Origin: Trifolium pratense
Lineage: Eukaryota; Streptophyta; Magnoliopsida; Fabales; Fabaceae
Reading direction: 5' to 3'
NCBI RefSeq assembly: GCF_020283565.1
Contig: NC_060061.1
Location: 35,005,362 to 35,069,361 of the forward strand
Length of the DNA stretch: 64,000 bases
The notes under the pieces are model-generated. The model did no database searches and had not been told where the DNA came from. It worked only from the letters and a program-made list of their open reading frames with translations. This document shows positions 24,101 through 36,303 of the stretch, in pieces; position 1 is the stretch's first letter, and every line of letters begins with the position of its first letter. A program made the translations under genes and the position numbers.

Positions 24101-27100
24101 GAAATAGCAGCATACATCTAAGAAACAATCTTTCATCTGCTGCAAACTAGTATCCAAAACTTCAGCTTTGCTTTTAGTCCCTTCACTGACTGATTTCATA
24201 TCGCGTTCCATAACTGCTCTAAGATATGGTTTCCATAGTTTATACCTGAAACCTTGCAGATAGAGTAAGAAAAATGCACAACAGAATCTGTGTTCGGTAC
24301 AGAGACTCTTTTAATGCAAATGGCAATCTCTTTAACCAAAGTGACTAGGTAGATAGAGTGCTCGTGTGGAACAAACAGTGAATACTGAGTTGTAACCATA
24401 GGAAGAAAGCAGAAAATGTAAAATCATATGTTGGAATTAAACACAAACTAGAGACCCTTTTTTACTAAATAAGCTAATTGAGCATTATTATACAACAACA
24501 AAATCATTTTCCTACTAGGTGAGGTCAGCTGCATTAATCAAACCACAATGCAAAATCCAATTATGAACCACGCCCACGTCTAATGACAAACTATTTTAAT
24601 CTAAACCCTTATGTTGGGAAGAAGGAATCAAGGGAAAATAATTCCTCCCGGTCCTAAGTGTCAAAAAGCTGAAATACTAATAAAATAGATGGCTTGAAAG
24701 CAAATAACTCGAAGTGAACACCTTAAGGTCAGGTTTTTTTTTTTGAAAATTTGGTATCCGGCCCAAGGACCGACTAAAGGAGCCACACATTTTAGTGCTT
24801 GAAGCCAGCCTTGTTGATCTTGTGTAAATATTTACATGGTTATATAGCAGATCAAAGATCATGCCAGGATAGACTAAGTCTATTGATAAACTCTTTAATC
24901 TCATTAGGTATTTCATGACAGTTCTAGACAATGTCAACAAGATATTGCAGGATATGTGTGACTATATTGAACGTTCCCCGAGAACGAGGAGCCAAAAATT
25001 AGTACAAAAATACTATAGATTAAGGTTGGGGATCAAATATTAATTTGTGAAATGTGTCAAGTTTAGCAAATATCCTTCATAGTCTTAGTGCATTCCATCC
25101 TTGCCGGTCTCGAAATATATCTATTAACCACTTTTTTAACATCATTAACCAACGGAATCATAACGGGGAGTGAAATCTTGAACATGTCTATAGGTGAATG
25201 GTTAATTGTTCATTTCTTCCTAAGGCCAAGTCATAGTGCATAAGTGAGACAAGTCTTGTACCGTGCATAAGCTTGTTTTCACCATTGGATTAATAAGTTT
25301 CACCATTGGATCAAACGATATGTGATGTGACATATTGATCCAATGGTAAGATGTATTGATCCAATGGTGAAAACAAGTTTGCGCATGGTGAAAGACTTGC
25401 CTCACTTGTTCATATTAGAACAAGCATGTTCCGTGTTTTTTGGGCAAGTAGCCTAGTGGCTAGAATTTCACCTTTTGAGATGAATAAGTGGGTGTACCAG
25501 GGTTCGAACCCCGGTCCCTGCATACTACATGCAATGTCCTTACCAACTGAGTTGTGCTCACAGGGACCAAAGCTTGTTCCTAAACTAGAAATATATCTAC
25601 CAACCAAGAATTCCTCGTTTTAATATTTTCAAAAATCAATTCCACCAAACTGACAATTTTTATCATGAAGAGATTATAAAATCTAGTCATCCACTTGAGT
25701 GAGACAAGAGATATTTTTTAAATAAAAGAAATTACTTACCCCATGTCATCATATCCCATAACAAGTGCCTCACCCTACAATAATATCAAATATCCATGAT
25801 CAGCAAAAAATACAGCTTATGAAAAATAGCATACTTCATTATTTTGTATGGACTGCTAACTTCTTATAACAGCACAACTACATCTTTGAGAACTAAATAC
25901 ATTATAGCTACGCAATTAAGAAGAAAAGATTCTTCAAGCATTAACATGAAGAAAAACTTGACACAAGTAAAACTTATATAATTTACAGCATATCTGCAGA
26001 TCAATAACCATGCTCATGTCAATGTCACTCTGTTTTGCAGATCTATAGAAAATAAAATGACAAGGAATGGTAGCAGGATAACCAATGCCCCTGTACCATG
26101 TTATAGGGGAAAACAATTTTATGCAGATCTCCTGTCTGTGATAGAAATATTCTCTGCTCGTGTAATGTAACTATATTAGATTGTCAAACTTAATTCAGGT
26201 CATATATGATATCATCAGTTCTAGTTTACAAATATCATAGTTATTTCTCCTATAGAGGTTACAGTAATCTTCGTGTTCAAAGTAATGGAGCTGTCAACCT
26301 ATATACGGTTGACAACTTAATGTAAGCATTCAGTTACCATCACAAATTTGTAGAATAATGCTCCAACAGTGAATATAATATCACTTTCATTAAAGAGAAT
26401 TATTCATATAATGGTTCATTAATATTACTCACTATATCCTCTTCTAACCTTACATGGTAACTTCTCATAACAGCAGTAAAAAAAGTCGACAACCCACAAA
26501 AAAATGGCATGGAGATTGGAGATCAGTCACAATAAAGAAGGAAAATGTCTTCTTTTTTTTCTTTTCAAAATCAACAGTAAGAGCTTACCAGATTAGTTGG
26601 TGTGAAACGCATGCTAGCATCCTTAGTTGCATAAAATCGATCAAGCAGCTTCTTGATGTGATCATGCATTGTAGCATCCGTACCAATGCCCTCCTATACA
26701 ATCGTTAATATTTAATAAAACATACTTTGCCTTACAGGCAGGAAATGATCATATGGCTAATTATATGATTCAGTCTGTAAGATTCAATATCATTCTTGCC
26801 TTGTCCATACAACTCAGCAAATCAGCTTCACTAAGAAGAGGTGGCGGTCTGGTTACTCCTGGATCAAGGGTCAATGTTGTTGGAATGAACTGTAGTATCA
26901 AAATCAATAGCTCTGTCATGAATACTTATTTATTGGGCTCAGATGCAATTTGCAGACAGTGTACTCAAAACCCATGGATTATAACAAAAATATATCAAAA
27001 AAAGTATCTAACAATTATTTTTTAGAAATTGGACCTAGTGATGCATATGTTCCGAAGCATACCCTAGCTAACTCCATTTTGTAGAATATGCAAGGAAAAA

Positions 27101-30100
27101 TGGTAATTTGTCTGTCTAGTGGACTGATGGCAGTCATTATGAAAAGATTTTGCCTAATTATAATGTTGTTATGCTTAATGATGATAGTCCTTTATCTAGT
27201 ATCCTTCATTTAAATAATATTTATATACAATAAGAAAATGTAGTTTGAGTTTAAAAACCAAAAGCGATCCTTTAGTTAAAATGCTGAAAAGAAGGTAAAA
27301 ATAAAATTAAAAATTAAAAATATAGTAAAATATACATAAGCTTTCTCAGACTTTATTGGCATTTTAACATTGATGCTTAGGCTTACTACTTGCAAAATAT
27401 ATGCTTAGGCTAACTACTTGCAAAATATTTTGGTCATGAAGAAAAAATTTGTCAAACATCTAAATTTTCAGCATCGAATAGGCACAAAATGTAATGGTGC
27501 CGCTTACACAAGAATATCAGTATGATATTTTTTGTAAACCAAGGATTCTGGAATTTGTTTGGTGTAGAATTCCATCAGGAATCTGGGATTTAGGATAGTG
27601 AACAGCTTGCAATGGGAATAATAATAACTAGATATAATATGAAGAAAAAAATACAACAGAATAATCAAAACAAAATCAAGGGATGTTGCATATAATCTGA
27701 TGTGATGAATAAAGGCAAACCTGTTGATCGATAGTATATGGTGGAATCATTGATCCACCCCAAGATTCATAGGGATAGACATCCAAGTAGTTTTTCTGTT
27801 CAAATTAAAACCAACCAATACAATATAATCAGAACATTTGTAACTTTCCCACACCTTTATTGGAATTTGGTTAAAAAATGCAGCAAGAAAATGCATACAT
27901 TTTATCACACTTCTTTGTGAACTTTAGTTATTCGTAGAAGAAATTCAATGATATAATCATAATTACATAGTTTCAATGTTTGTAAAATGGTAGCTATGAC
28001 AAAAATAATTACGGACTTCAATAATACTGAATAATAGAGGCTGCAAGAATAAGCGGTCTTTGTTACAATAGAAAACAAAATTTTAATGATTGAAATAGTA
28101 CTATGGCAAAAAATGAAGAGCCAAACACAGTTCCAAAGAGGTGAGCTGAAAAGGTTAAAATCATAATGATTAGCCGGTTGTAGCATTAAAGAATAAGGAG
28201 ATCTTTTCGATTTCGTTTTGACAATCTGCACAATCTAGCTGATTGGACTGCAATTCACTCTTATTTTTAGGAGAAAAGGATTTTTTTTAATTCTTTTTTA
28301 TTTTGAAATATTGCATTTTGGTAACAAAAGTTGGACCCTGAGAAGAAATGGGCATGGAGATAGAAAGTTATTGATAGACAGCAAAGATATTCAAAGAGAA
28401 TAGCAGATAGAGTAAGAACTTGAGAAGAAAGGAAATCCCTTCGGTGAACAGAAAGATAAATAAAATAATGTTGTGGATGTTTATTGTATTATTATTAGAT
28501 TATTACAAACAAAAAACCTAAAGTAAAAAATTCTTTATCTAGGGTTTTCCCTTGCATAAAGAATTGAAATTTTCTGAATGTCTCCTTTCAAGTATTTCTA
28601 CCATTCTACTCTTATATAAATGCAGCATATTAATTGGAACTTCATATTTTTTAGGAAGAAAAAAGACTTCATACCAACGAGGAAATCCACATGGAGCAAC
28701 TGAATGCTATCCATTCTCCAACAACGGCAGCAGAAAATTGGGGAACAATGCAAGACATCCCTCATTTATTACTTTTAAAAGATTTAACAAATTATGGTTT
28801 ATCTTATGTCGTCCTAATCTCATATAAGGTCCAAAAAATTTGTCTGCACCGCATACTTGACCGAAAACCTGTTTGTTTTCGAAGCAGAAAAAAAAGTTCC
28901 TACATCACATAATTCCTGTCTAAAGCATGCTTATCAAATCAACCAAGTCAAATGACGTAAATTCTAGAAGCCAAATATATGCATAGCGACTGAGAAATCT
29001 GACCTCTAGAATCACCCTCCCACATGCAGAAAATAGTTCACCAGCAATATCAATTTCCACTGTGGTTTCGGCTCCAACAGCCGGCTTTGAGACACATGCC
29101 AGGAAGTGGCGAACAACCAATTCATACAGTCTCTGTTGTCATTTGAGAAATAACATAAATAAGAATGGTAAAGTAAAAAGCATGGTTTTAAAGTAAAAGA
29201 AGTTGTAAGCATAAGCAGTCATGTCTGACACGGTGGTCTTGGCTCCATCCTGATTCTCCGGCAGAGAATTTAGTGGGGTGGATGGGTGGATGGGCCTTGT
29301 CATCGTGTCCACCACCTCTAGGGTTTCTCCAAAGTCCCGCCCCAGGGTCCAACAACCGCTGTGCATATGTTCCCCATTCAGGATGCCCTTGTTGTTCTTG
29401 TACAATTGCCTACAATTGAATGAGATAATAATACAAAGAGGAACAAAGGTCAGACACTTGGGAAAAAATAAATAGATTAACAAGGGTGAAACAACAATAT
29501 TGTTAATACAGACTACAGTACAAGCTGAATAATGCAGGTGAAAATGTCAGAATTTAGTATTAGTATAGTGGCTTCAAAGGACAGATTGTCCTAAATCACT
29601 TAAAAGCCATATATTTTATGATTGTATATTACAAATTATAAAAATAAAAATGATATAAAATGGATCAATTGATGTTGCAATGTCCTAAAAATACTTCGTC
29701 TAATGATATATCATTTGGTCCAATCCATTCTTAAAGTATCTACAAGTAGTCATATACACATATTATATTCTAATGAATTTCCAGCAACATCCAAAGTGAT
29801 AAACACTCCATTTTCCACCTTAATTGTGACATAAAGAACACCTCACCAAAATCCATGTCAAACAGCATGTTCTCCAAATCTATATGAGATGCCTAACTGT
29901 GATAATTATGTGTGCTTGGAACAGAAAACAAAAGTTACCCACATGCAAATCAGTCCTTGAAGAAAAGTTATCAGTTTCTGTTCGAGGATAACTGATGAAA
30001 CCACCTTGGTAAAGTTCTTCTGCCACCTATAGATAATTAAATAAGGAATAAGAAAGAGACGCATATAAAAACAATGAAACCCGTAAAACTATGAAAAATA

Positions 30101-32244
30101 AAAAGTTGGAAATTGGAATAAAAAATTCATGTCGCTAATTGTAAGCACATTAATTGTGTGGCTTAATGTATTGATTCACCGCATCATGACAAACAGAAAT
30201 ACACATAAACAGAACAATTGTCCAATGACTGAATACAGTAGCAGAAAAGCAGTTAGAAAAACTGATGAACAAAATGTACCTCTTGCATGGTACATATGCA
30301 TGCAGACACAGTTACGGATCAGGAGTTTTGTTTGGAATTCTGTTGGGTTTTAAGTTTTTTGGGATTTTTCTTTGGCATCATCTACAAATGCATTACTTAC
30401 CCTTATATATTCTAAACTCTAAAGTTAGTCTAAATTGAACAAAATAAATCGCCTGGAATTTACTGCAGACTTGAAATGCACATTACTCATCAGTACAAAC
30501 ACCAACAATGAAATAAATGATTTCTCAATATTTACTAACCTTCATTGTGTGCTCAGAGCTCATCCGGAAGTATCGTGAAGCCCGTTTCTCAAGCTCAATA
30601 GTACTCAGAGGATGGGGAGGATACTTCAGCTTCTCCTGTTGTCTAACATTTGTCACCTGAATGGTAATATGTATCATTAATAAAAAAAAAGTTGAGTTCA
30701 GCATATGCCAAGCCACAGACTTTGGGGAAGACTTACAGTTGCAGTTGGTTCCTCAATGCACATCTCATATATTATGACAGCATATGTATAATCAAACAAA
30801 TGCCCCCGCCTGCCAAGTGAGTTCAGAGTATAAGCAGTTGGTAAAACTCAACAAGAATTATGGATGCCCCAAAAGCTTTGCATCTTACCCCCAGTTGAAA
30901 GTAGCAACGCCTTCCTCTGATCTATGAGAACAATTAATTGACCAAAAGTTTTCTGGTTCATGTGCTTGTATCTCCCAATATCTTTCCACAACAAATCCAA
31001 GCGTAGGGAACTGTCGTCAACATAGAAACTCATATTAAGCCAATACCAGCTCACCACAAAAACTACACACTATTGTCATATTGTCAACATAATCACACCT
31101 GGCAAGGGCCATAACTCAAGACAATATTTCTGCCATCTGTAACAGTATCTATGACAAAAGCATCTTTCATTAACATAGTCTGAAATCTGGTGAACGAAGC
31201 GCCTATACGAAGGTCTATTTCCTGAAGAAACAATATAAATAATCATCAATCACCCTCTCAGAGTAGCAATATCAATTATCATACATTGGCTATTAGTAAA
31301 AAGAAAATCATAGAATAGAAGCTAATAACATCAAATTCTTAATTCAATTGAAACACAAAATCAGCACCATCTAAGTCAAAAACGCAACTCACCTGCCTAG
31401 CATCCACTGCATCAGCAAACCACTTATTAGGCTCAACAAGATTCTGCACAGCCTGATGGATTTCCCTGCATCACACCACGAACAATCAAACATTATGAAG
31501 CACTGCCACAAACAAATGCATATACTGGACACAACACTAACAAATAGAAACCGGCGATTAAATTAATGTGTTAGTTTCGAGCTGGACACCACACTCGCCT
31601 TCAATCTGAAATGTCAGCACTACAAACACTATAATCACATAAAAAAAATCAACATAAACCATCACGAAACCATATCAAACCTGTCAATCAATGCAGAAAA
31701 TCGAGCTCTCTTAATAGTAAGACGAGGATTTGCCGCAGTACAAACATCAACAACTTCAAACGCAATATTCTCGCCTTCCCTATCACAATCAAGCCACAAC
31801 ACAAGCCACTGACACCGCCTAGCTTCCTCCTCTAATGTCCTCTTAATATCTTTCTTATCCTAGGGTTAACAACGCAAATCAAAATTCCACATAGAATCAG
31901 ATAAATTAGAAATTAACATTGTAGTAACGAAAATAAGGGAGAGAAACAGTTACCTCGGGAACAGATTTATGAACAGGAGCTTGGAAGAGATCGGCGGGAT
32001 CACAAGAGTGCCATTTCCGGTAACGATCATCGAATTCAAGTTCCATGAGATGACCGATGACGGAGGTGAAGAGCATGTTACAAGGTTGGCCGCGAATGGT
32101 GTAATTGAACTCGAAGATCCTGTTGTAACGAGAACGACCATCCCTAACTCGAAGGCCTTGGTTCCTTGAAAGTATGTTGGATACCGATTTCGCCACCGAC
32201 GGCTTCTCCGCCACGTTGAGGACGGTGATGCCGCGTCCAGCCAT
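15141..32244 (-). CDS. TOP3A: DNA topoisomerase 3-alpha (24 exons, 932 aa)
   Basis: Type IA topoisomerase that acts with RecQ helicase and RMI1 to dissolve recombination intermediates in the nucleus. Exons, 5' to 3': 32244-31954, 31859-31681, 31465-31393, 31221-31099, 31010-30889, 30809-30737, 30656-30540, 30026-29943, 29409-29230, 29132-29004, 27795-27721, 26889-26800, 26693-26589, 25774-25740, 24245-24116, 23371-23319, 23244-23145, 22718-22680, 22205-22127, 21875-21804, 21472-21401, 20508-20296, 15654-15534, 15384-15141. They sum to 2799 nt. The Toprim domain has [11 protein letters not shown] (Glu13) and LDCDREGEN (about D121/D123/E127); the catalytic Tyr is in FISYPRTET (about Tyr339). 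The C-terminus carries five cysteine clusters: CGLCQ...C, CNNC...[19 protein letters not shown], a GRF-like CSSCGAPC, and a last [18 protein letters not shown]. Intron 12 uses a GC donor. Intron 22 holds a copia element. Confidence 0.92.
15908..16068 (-). repeat. Copia 3' LTR
   Basis: 161 bp with TG...CA borders (TGTGAAAACTG ... TTTACAACA on the plus strand). By eye it shows no difference from the LTR at 19953-20113. It is the 3' LTR because the polypurine tract adjoins it. Confidence 0.92.
16069..16080 (-). other. Copia polypurine tract
   Basis: On the minus strand CTTGAGGGGGAG ends directly at the 3' LTR, the standard plus-strand priming site of copia elements. Confidence 0.8.
16076..17521 (-). 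pseudogene. Copia reverse transcriptase and RNase H
   Basis: An open frame of 481 codons that is only the 3' part of the copia polyprotein. RT motifs include [63 protein letters not shown] and [11 protein letters not shown]. RNase H follows with [31 protein letters not shown] and YCDNKSA. The frame itself is intact, but it is disconnected from the upstream part by a lesion around 17520, where the expected Trp-Glu-Leu before VSLPNGKK is replaced by an out-of-frame junction. Confidence 0.9.
17522..18635 (-). pseudogene. Copia integrase C-terminal part and spacer, frame-broken
   Basis: It continues the frame of the next segment after one TAG. It contains [18 protein letters not shown] (the C-terminal integrase region) and [10 protein letters not shown], then the acidic linker. 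At 18016-18109 a unit beginning ATCAATTTCAGTCTCAACAT is present twice with a 47-bp period, which shifts the frame by two and ends the frame near 17982. The remaining linker to 17522 reads in another frame. Confidence 0.85.
18636..19691 (-). pseudogene. Copia protease, GAG-pre-integrase and integrase core
   Basis: Frame of 351 codons. The protease signature is [11 protein letters not shown]; the pre-integrase/zinc region has [15 protein letters not shown] and [10 protein letters not shown]; the integrase core has [21 protein letters not shown] and [10 protein letters not shown]. It ends at an in-frame TAG (18636-18638) after NSFCQK, and the coding sense continues in the same frame immediately afterwards. 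The frame opens just downstream of where gag should end; gag itself is absent. Confidence 0.9.
19939..19952 (-). promoter_or_regulatory. Copia primer binding site (initiator tRNA-Met)
   Basis: TGGCATCAGAGCTC on the minus strand directly follows the 5' LTR and is close to the TGGTATCAGAGC complement of initiator tRNA-Met used by most plant copia elements. Confidence 0.8.
19953..20113 (-). repeat. Copia 5' LTR
   Basis: 161 bp, apparently identical to the 3' LTR at 15908-16068. It is followed on the right by the AAAAA duplication. Because the element points along TOP3A, any promoter or polyadenylation signal in this LTR acts in the sense direction of the host gene. Confidence 0.92.
20404..20518 (-). 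repeat. 48-bp tandem duplication in TOP3A exon 22
   Basis: The sequence GCAGTAGGTCCTCGAGCTCT occurs at 20439 and 20487. In the protein it doubles a 16-residue [14 protein letters not shown]-type linker just before the CCHC knuckle. The period is a multiple of three, so the frame is kept. The repeat also duplicates the CAACCAG sequence used as the exon's acceptor. Confidence 0.8.
20587..20668. repeat. Small foldback in TOP3A intron 22
   Basis: AAAAATTCTCTTTAGGCCCC and its reverse complement (GGGGCCCAAAGAGAATTTTT) flank a short centre with further pairing (CTCAATATG/CATATTGAG). It resembles a tiny degenerate MITE; I see no clear target duplication. Confidence 0.55.
25241..25407. mobile_element. 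MITE-like inverted repeat in TOP3A intron 14
   Basis: Left arm AAGTGAGACAAGTCTTGTAC... and right arm ...GAAAGACTTGCCTCACTT are reverse complements over about 50 bp, and CACCATTGGATCAA repeats are arranged symmetrically around 25330. The superfamily is not clear because I could not identify a target duplication. Confidence 0.6.
25433..25569 (-). mobile_element. tRNA-derived SINE with target duplication
   Basis: Read on the minus strand it has a pol III A-box-like ACTCAGTTGGTAAGGACATT and a B box GGTTCGAACCC, then a body with CACTTATTCATCTC and a short A-rich tail. It is flanked by AAGCATGTTCC (25422-25432) and AAGCTTGTTCC (25570-25580), a duplication of 11 bp with one mismatch. These are hallmarks of a retroposed SINE. 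It lies in TOP3A intron 14 in the sense orientation of the gene. Confidence 0.8.
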
Positions 32245-32399
32245 TGGTTAGTGAAACTCGCCACTGATGCTGTGGGGTTTGGATTTTCCCGCTGAAATGT
32301 GAGTGAATATCGCTCTATCAGTATCAGGGTCTGGAAGAGGGAGCGGAAACAGAAATTTTTTTTTTGAAATTTCAATAAACAGGAAAGTAAAATAGAGTT

Positions 32400-32568
32400 C
32401 AGGTTCTCCATTTATTATCTCTCCATTTATTCTCCATTTAGAGAGAGATAGACACAAGAAAAAATTAGTGGGGTCCACAAATTAGTGGGACTCATGGTCC
32501 CACTAATTCTTAATGTGTCTATCTCTCCAAATGGAAAATAAATGGAGGGATAATAAATGGAGAGAACC
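32400..32568. mobile_element. Foldback MITE upstream of TOP3A
   Basis: GGTTCTCCATTTATTATCTC and, at the right, the reverse complement of GGTTCTCTCCATTTATTATC bound a palindromic unit with a centre around GTCCCACTAATT. It is about 155 bp upstream of the TOP3A start codon, so it may lie in the promoter. Target duplication not resolved. Confidence 0.6.
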
Positions 32569-32689
32569 CAAACTCAGTAAAATAAGGTGAATTTGTTTGG
32601 TTCATTTCAAATTATCATACATATTCTCCATTTTCTTGAAAAATGATTTATTTTATTTTTTTTATATTTCAAATATTGTCTTTACTCCC

Positions 32690-32915
32690 CCACTTTTTGC
32701 GCATTCTACATTCTTCTGCATGAGTAGGGATGGCGCCATTGTCAATATGGAAGAGGTGATGGTGCCAATTCACAAGACCCCAAACCCTTAATAAAAAAAA
32801 AGGCGAGTCGATGGCGACATTAGGGTAGCCCCATCACCTCTTCCATGGTGACATTGCCAGTGGCACCATCCTGCCACGTGTAGAAGAATACACAATGTGC
32901 ATAAAAGTAGAGCAT
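32690..32915. repeat. Imperfect foldback repeat
   Basis: Segments such as GGATGGCGCCATTGTCAATA (32728) and, reversed, the block ending GTGGCACCATCC (about 32874), together with GAAGAGGTGATGG and CCATCACCTCTTCC, pair across a centre near 32800. It is probably a decayed MITE. The short open frame here is not gene-like. Confidence 0.5.
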
Positions 32916-32931
32916 TCTGGTATATTTTTTA

Positions 32932-33116
32932 GGGTCATGCTAAACAGTGCCCCCGGGGCACTTGTTAAGCATACCTAAAAAGGAAATAAAAAATAAAATT
33001 TATATTGAAAAGACAACTTTTTGTACTTTTGAGGCATTGAATGCACGCATTTCGAGACAAAATTTCTATTTTAACATGCTTAACCAGTGCCCCGGGGGCA
33101 CTGTTTAGCATTTTCC
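32932..33116. mobile_element. Mutator-like MITE, GTGCCCCCGGGGCAC type, copy 1
   Basis: Ends GGGTCATGCTAAACAGTGCC and, reversed, GGAAAATGCTAAACAGTGCC. A self-complementary CCCCGGGG core lies inside each end. It is flanked by a perfect 9-bp duplication TATTTTTTA (32923-32931 and 33117-33125). A second copy occurs at 39813-40009. Confidence 0.8.
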
Positions 33117-33728
33117 TATTTTTTATATGACAGAGATATTCATAAGAAGAAACATCAAACTTTATTATTGTAGTTTTGTTGAGGGTATAAGTTATATTTT
33201 AATCATACATTTTGAGAAGAAAAAAATCAATGAATTTAGATTTGTTTATTTATTAATTAATATTTTATACAACAAAATTATGATGTTGAAGCATTTTTGT
33301 AGAGTGTTTGAAATAAAATATTTTTGCTCGTATAAATTCAAAATAATTTTTTATTTTGAAAAATGCTAATGCAATCGAATCAAATAAAAACCACCATAAA
33401 ACTCATAAGTTTGATTTTGCTATTGTGACATTCTTTGTGGTTCATTATTTTTATTAACACTTTAACTTTAATAATAATAGCTTTTTCATCCGTCATATGT
33501 TTTCCTTTGACCTTAATTTTAGTTACTTTGTCGATTTTTATATCTTGATCTATTGAGATATCTCTCTATTTAGTATATAAAATTAAAGATTTTAAACATT
33601 CATCGTCTCTTTCATCACTAAACTCATAAATTATGACGATGAAGGTGATAAATTTCTGAGTTTGGTGTGAAATGGATGATGAATTTACGGGTTTGGTAAT
33701 GAAAATGATGAAGGTTAATGATTGTGTC

Positions 33729-34671
33729 TGATCAGAAGATGCGACCGCGCCGGCGTTGTGCTCTTGATTGCCCCTGTTGAAGCGGAGGGGGGTTGTGTAC
33801 CTGCAGGCACTCCGACGCTCAAGTCAGTTTAAGTGTGGAGTGAAGGTTTTCTGTGCTAGACAAGGTTATCAAAACCGGACCGGACCGGCTGGTCGGTCGG
33901 ACCGGTTGGACCGTGAACCAGTCATGAAAACGGTTTGGTTTTGAGCAAAAAACGGATAAGAAACCGACCGGCAAAAAAATGCATGAACCGGGGTCGAACC
34001 GGCCGGACGATTCAAGCGGTTTTGCAGTTTTTTTTTTAAAGAAAAAGGGCAAAACAACGTCGTTTTAATTATTTTTTAAAAAAACAAAAATCTGAAACAA
34101 AACAACGACGTTGTAGGAATAGAAAAAGTTGTTGTTTTTCATCTATTTTCCATTTGGTTTGAATTATAAATTTTATTTTTACTTGTGATATTTTATCTTT
34201 TTAATATGTGAAATTATGAAATATTGAACAATTATTCATATATTTTTATTTATATATTAATTAAAATATATATTTAATTAAAAATGGTTTGATCCCGATT
34301 AAACCCGGTCCGACCAATTAAACCTTGAACCGATGAGCTCGCTGGTTCGATGACCGGTCCGGTTCTGACAACCTTGGTGCTAGATAGTACGTACTTTGTG
34401 AATGACATGAGATCACGTATATATAGCCCCCAGCGCAGGGCCAAGACCCTTGATGTCATTTATGGCCATCAAGTGGCTGTCGGAAAACAGCTAGAAAGCC
34501 TTGATGAGCAGTTAATGCTCATCATTCCGGTGGGATTTGACGTTACAGAAGGGCTTGAAATATAACCGTTGGAATGGCGAGCATCCATGACATGTCCGCG
34601 CATTAGGTGCTATTCCGGCTATATAATCTCGTATGATTGGGTCTCCGAGCTTCTAAGCTCGGCCCAGAACA
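33729..34671 (-). repeat. Gypsy solo LTR split by a hAT-like MITE
   Basis: On the minus strand it begins TGTTCTGGGCCGAGC and ends ...CTTCTGATCA, with the same GGGGGCTATATATA core promoter block as the LTR at 3036-3460. Without the 516-bp insertion and its duplication the LTR is about 419 bp. No internal retrotransposon sequence adjoins either end. The flanks (GTGTC left, TTTAA right) do not match as a target duplication. Confidence 0.8.
33861..34376 (-). mobile_element. hAT-like MITE, GGACCGG-rich ends, copy 2
   Basis: Ends CAAGGTTATCAAAACCGGAC and GTCCGGTTCTGACAACCTTG with a perfect 8-bp duplication GTGCTAGA (33853-33860 and 34377-34384). It is the reverse-oriented relative of 14162-14689 and interrupts the solo LTR near its R/U5 part. 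Confidence 0.87.
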
Positions 34672-36303
34672 TTTAACATTTTTTGACAATTTTTAACGAA
34701 AATGACTTATTTGGTAAACAAAGTTATTATAGCTAAGAAAGTAAGATGAAACAACATATAATTAAGGGACCAAAATAAAACTAACAAATAAGTTAAGAGA
34801 ACAAAATTCCAATTTAACCTAAATCTGAATATTTAGCAATTTGACAATCACTCCCTTAAAATAAAATAACTTCAAGACAATTTGTATGGTAGATTCAAAT
34901 TCAAATGTTTTTGCACATTAAGTTTTTAAAATGATTTTTTCTTCTATCATTTAAAAAACTATAATAACTAAATATTATTTACTAAATCGGTCAATAAAAT
35001 AAGATGTATTTTTTAAAAATTTTATTACTAATAATAGTGAAAAATGATTATTTTTTACGAATAAAATATAAAAAGTTAACACAATGGATATAAACAATCA
35101 AATTGTATTTTTTTCCTTATCAAATAAATTTATCTAAAATACAATAATCGACTAGATTTTTTCCCTTATAAGGTGTGAACGAAATATTATTAATTTATTA
35201 CTATGGTTTGATCAGCCGGTAGAAAAACAAAAATAAACAAATAAATAACTCAGTTAGTAATAGCTTCATTTGCCTACAAAATTTAATGTATTTGGTCTAA
35301 ATTTTATACAAATACATTAATTTTTTGTTAATCAATTTTACTTATATTTTGGGATTTTGAGAGAGAAGATTACTTACCAAGGTTTTGTTTTGGAAGACCA
35401 ACGAGCTAGTTTATAGCTTTTAGCTTATAATTTAGAAGTTTTGTTTGGTAACAATTAAAAAAAAATTTATAACTTATTTTTCAAACGCTATTTCAAGTAG
35501 CTTATGAACTTATAACTTATAGTAATCATTATTTTTCTTACAATTTTACCTCTATCATCTTACTTGAAAAAAATAAATACTATTAATGAAACATATTTTT
35601 TTTTATGTCATTTCATACTGGTATAAATTAGTTCAACCGCTAATTTTATCGAACACTATAAATTTAATCAGCTAACTTATTCACTATAAGCTAAAAACTA
35701 ACTTATAAATTATTCGCTATAAGCTTATCCGCCGTAAGCTAACTTATCGCTATTTTTTACCCAAAAAGAAACGGAACCCAAGTCATTTTTTTACACAACT
35801 GCTTGAAGTAGACAATGGCTTAATGCAGTAACTAAGCCGCATCTAGGAGCTGAACTCAACATTGGTTTGTGTCCTGTGAGAGAAACCAATAAAAGACAAG
35901 ACAAAGGATGCAACAACCCACGCTCTATCCTCGTTTGCTGTTGTCACATTCATAGACACACCCACTCCTTGGAAATTACAAAACAATTAACTCTTCCTTC
36001 TTTTCATCACTTCCCTTTTTCTCCATCACCCCTTTTTGACTACTTTCCACACCCCCTTTATATTTTATTCCTTTTCATAAGAAACAGATCAATACACACA
36101 CCCCAATTCCTTGTCTTTCATCTTTGGTACAACCAATAATTGAATTTCTCAAAACCCCTTTCACACACAGATTCTCAACATCCCAGTTTCAACAACAGTT
36201 TTCAGGGTTTGTTGTTTTTTATTGTTTTTTCACTTCAAGATTGTGTTTTGATTAATTATAAATTGTGGGTATGTATTGAATTTGCAAATTCTATTAACAA
36301 TTT
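34672..36303. other. Intergenic DNA and F-box gene 5' region
   Basis: AT-rich sequence without a gene. At about 35385-35775 repeats of AGCTTATA/TAGCTTATAA resemble a decayed PIF/Tourist-like MITE. From about 35900 the sequence becomes C/T-rich, as expected for the promoter-proximal region and 5' UTR of the F-box gene. Confidence 0.5.

Noticed and set aside
25500..25525. tRNA gene suggested by the GGTTCGAACCC motif
   Set aside because: This is the B box of the SINE at 25433-25569, which has a SINE body, tail and target duplication.
29139..29483. 114-codon minus-strand frame as an independent gene
   Set aside because: It contains TOP3A exon 9 read in another frame; the in-frame reading gives the conserved [15 protein letters not shown] block.
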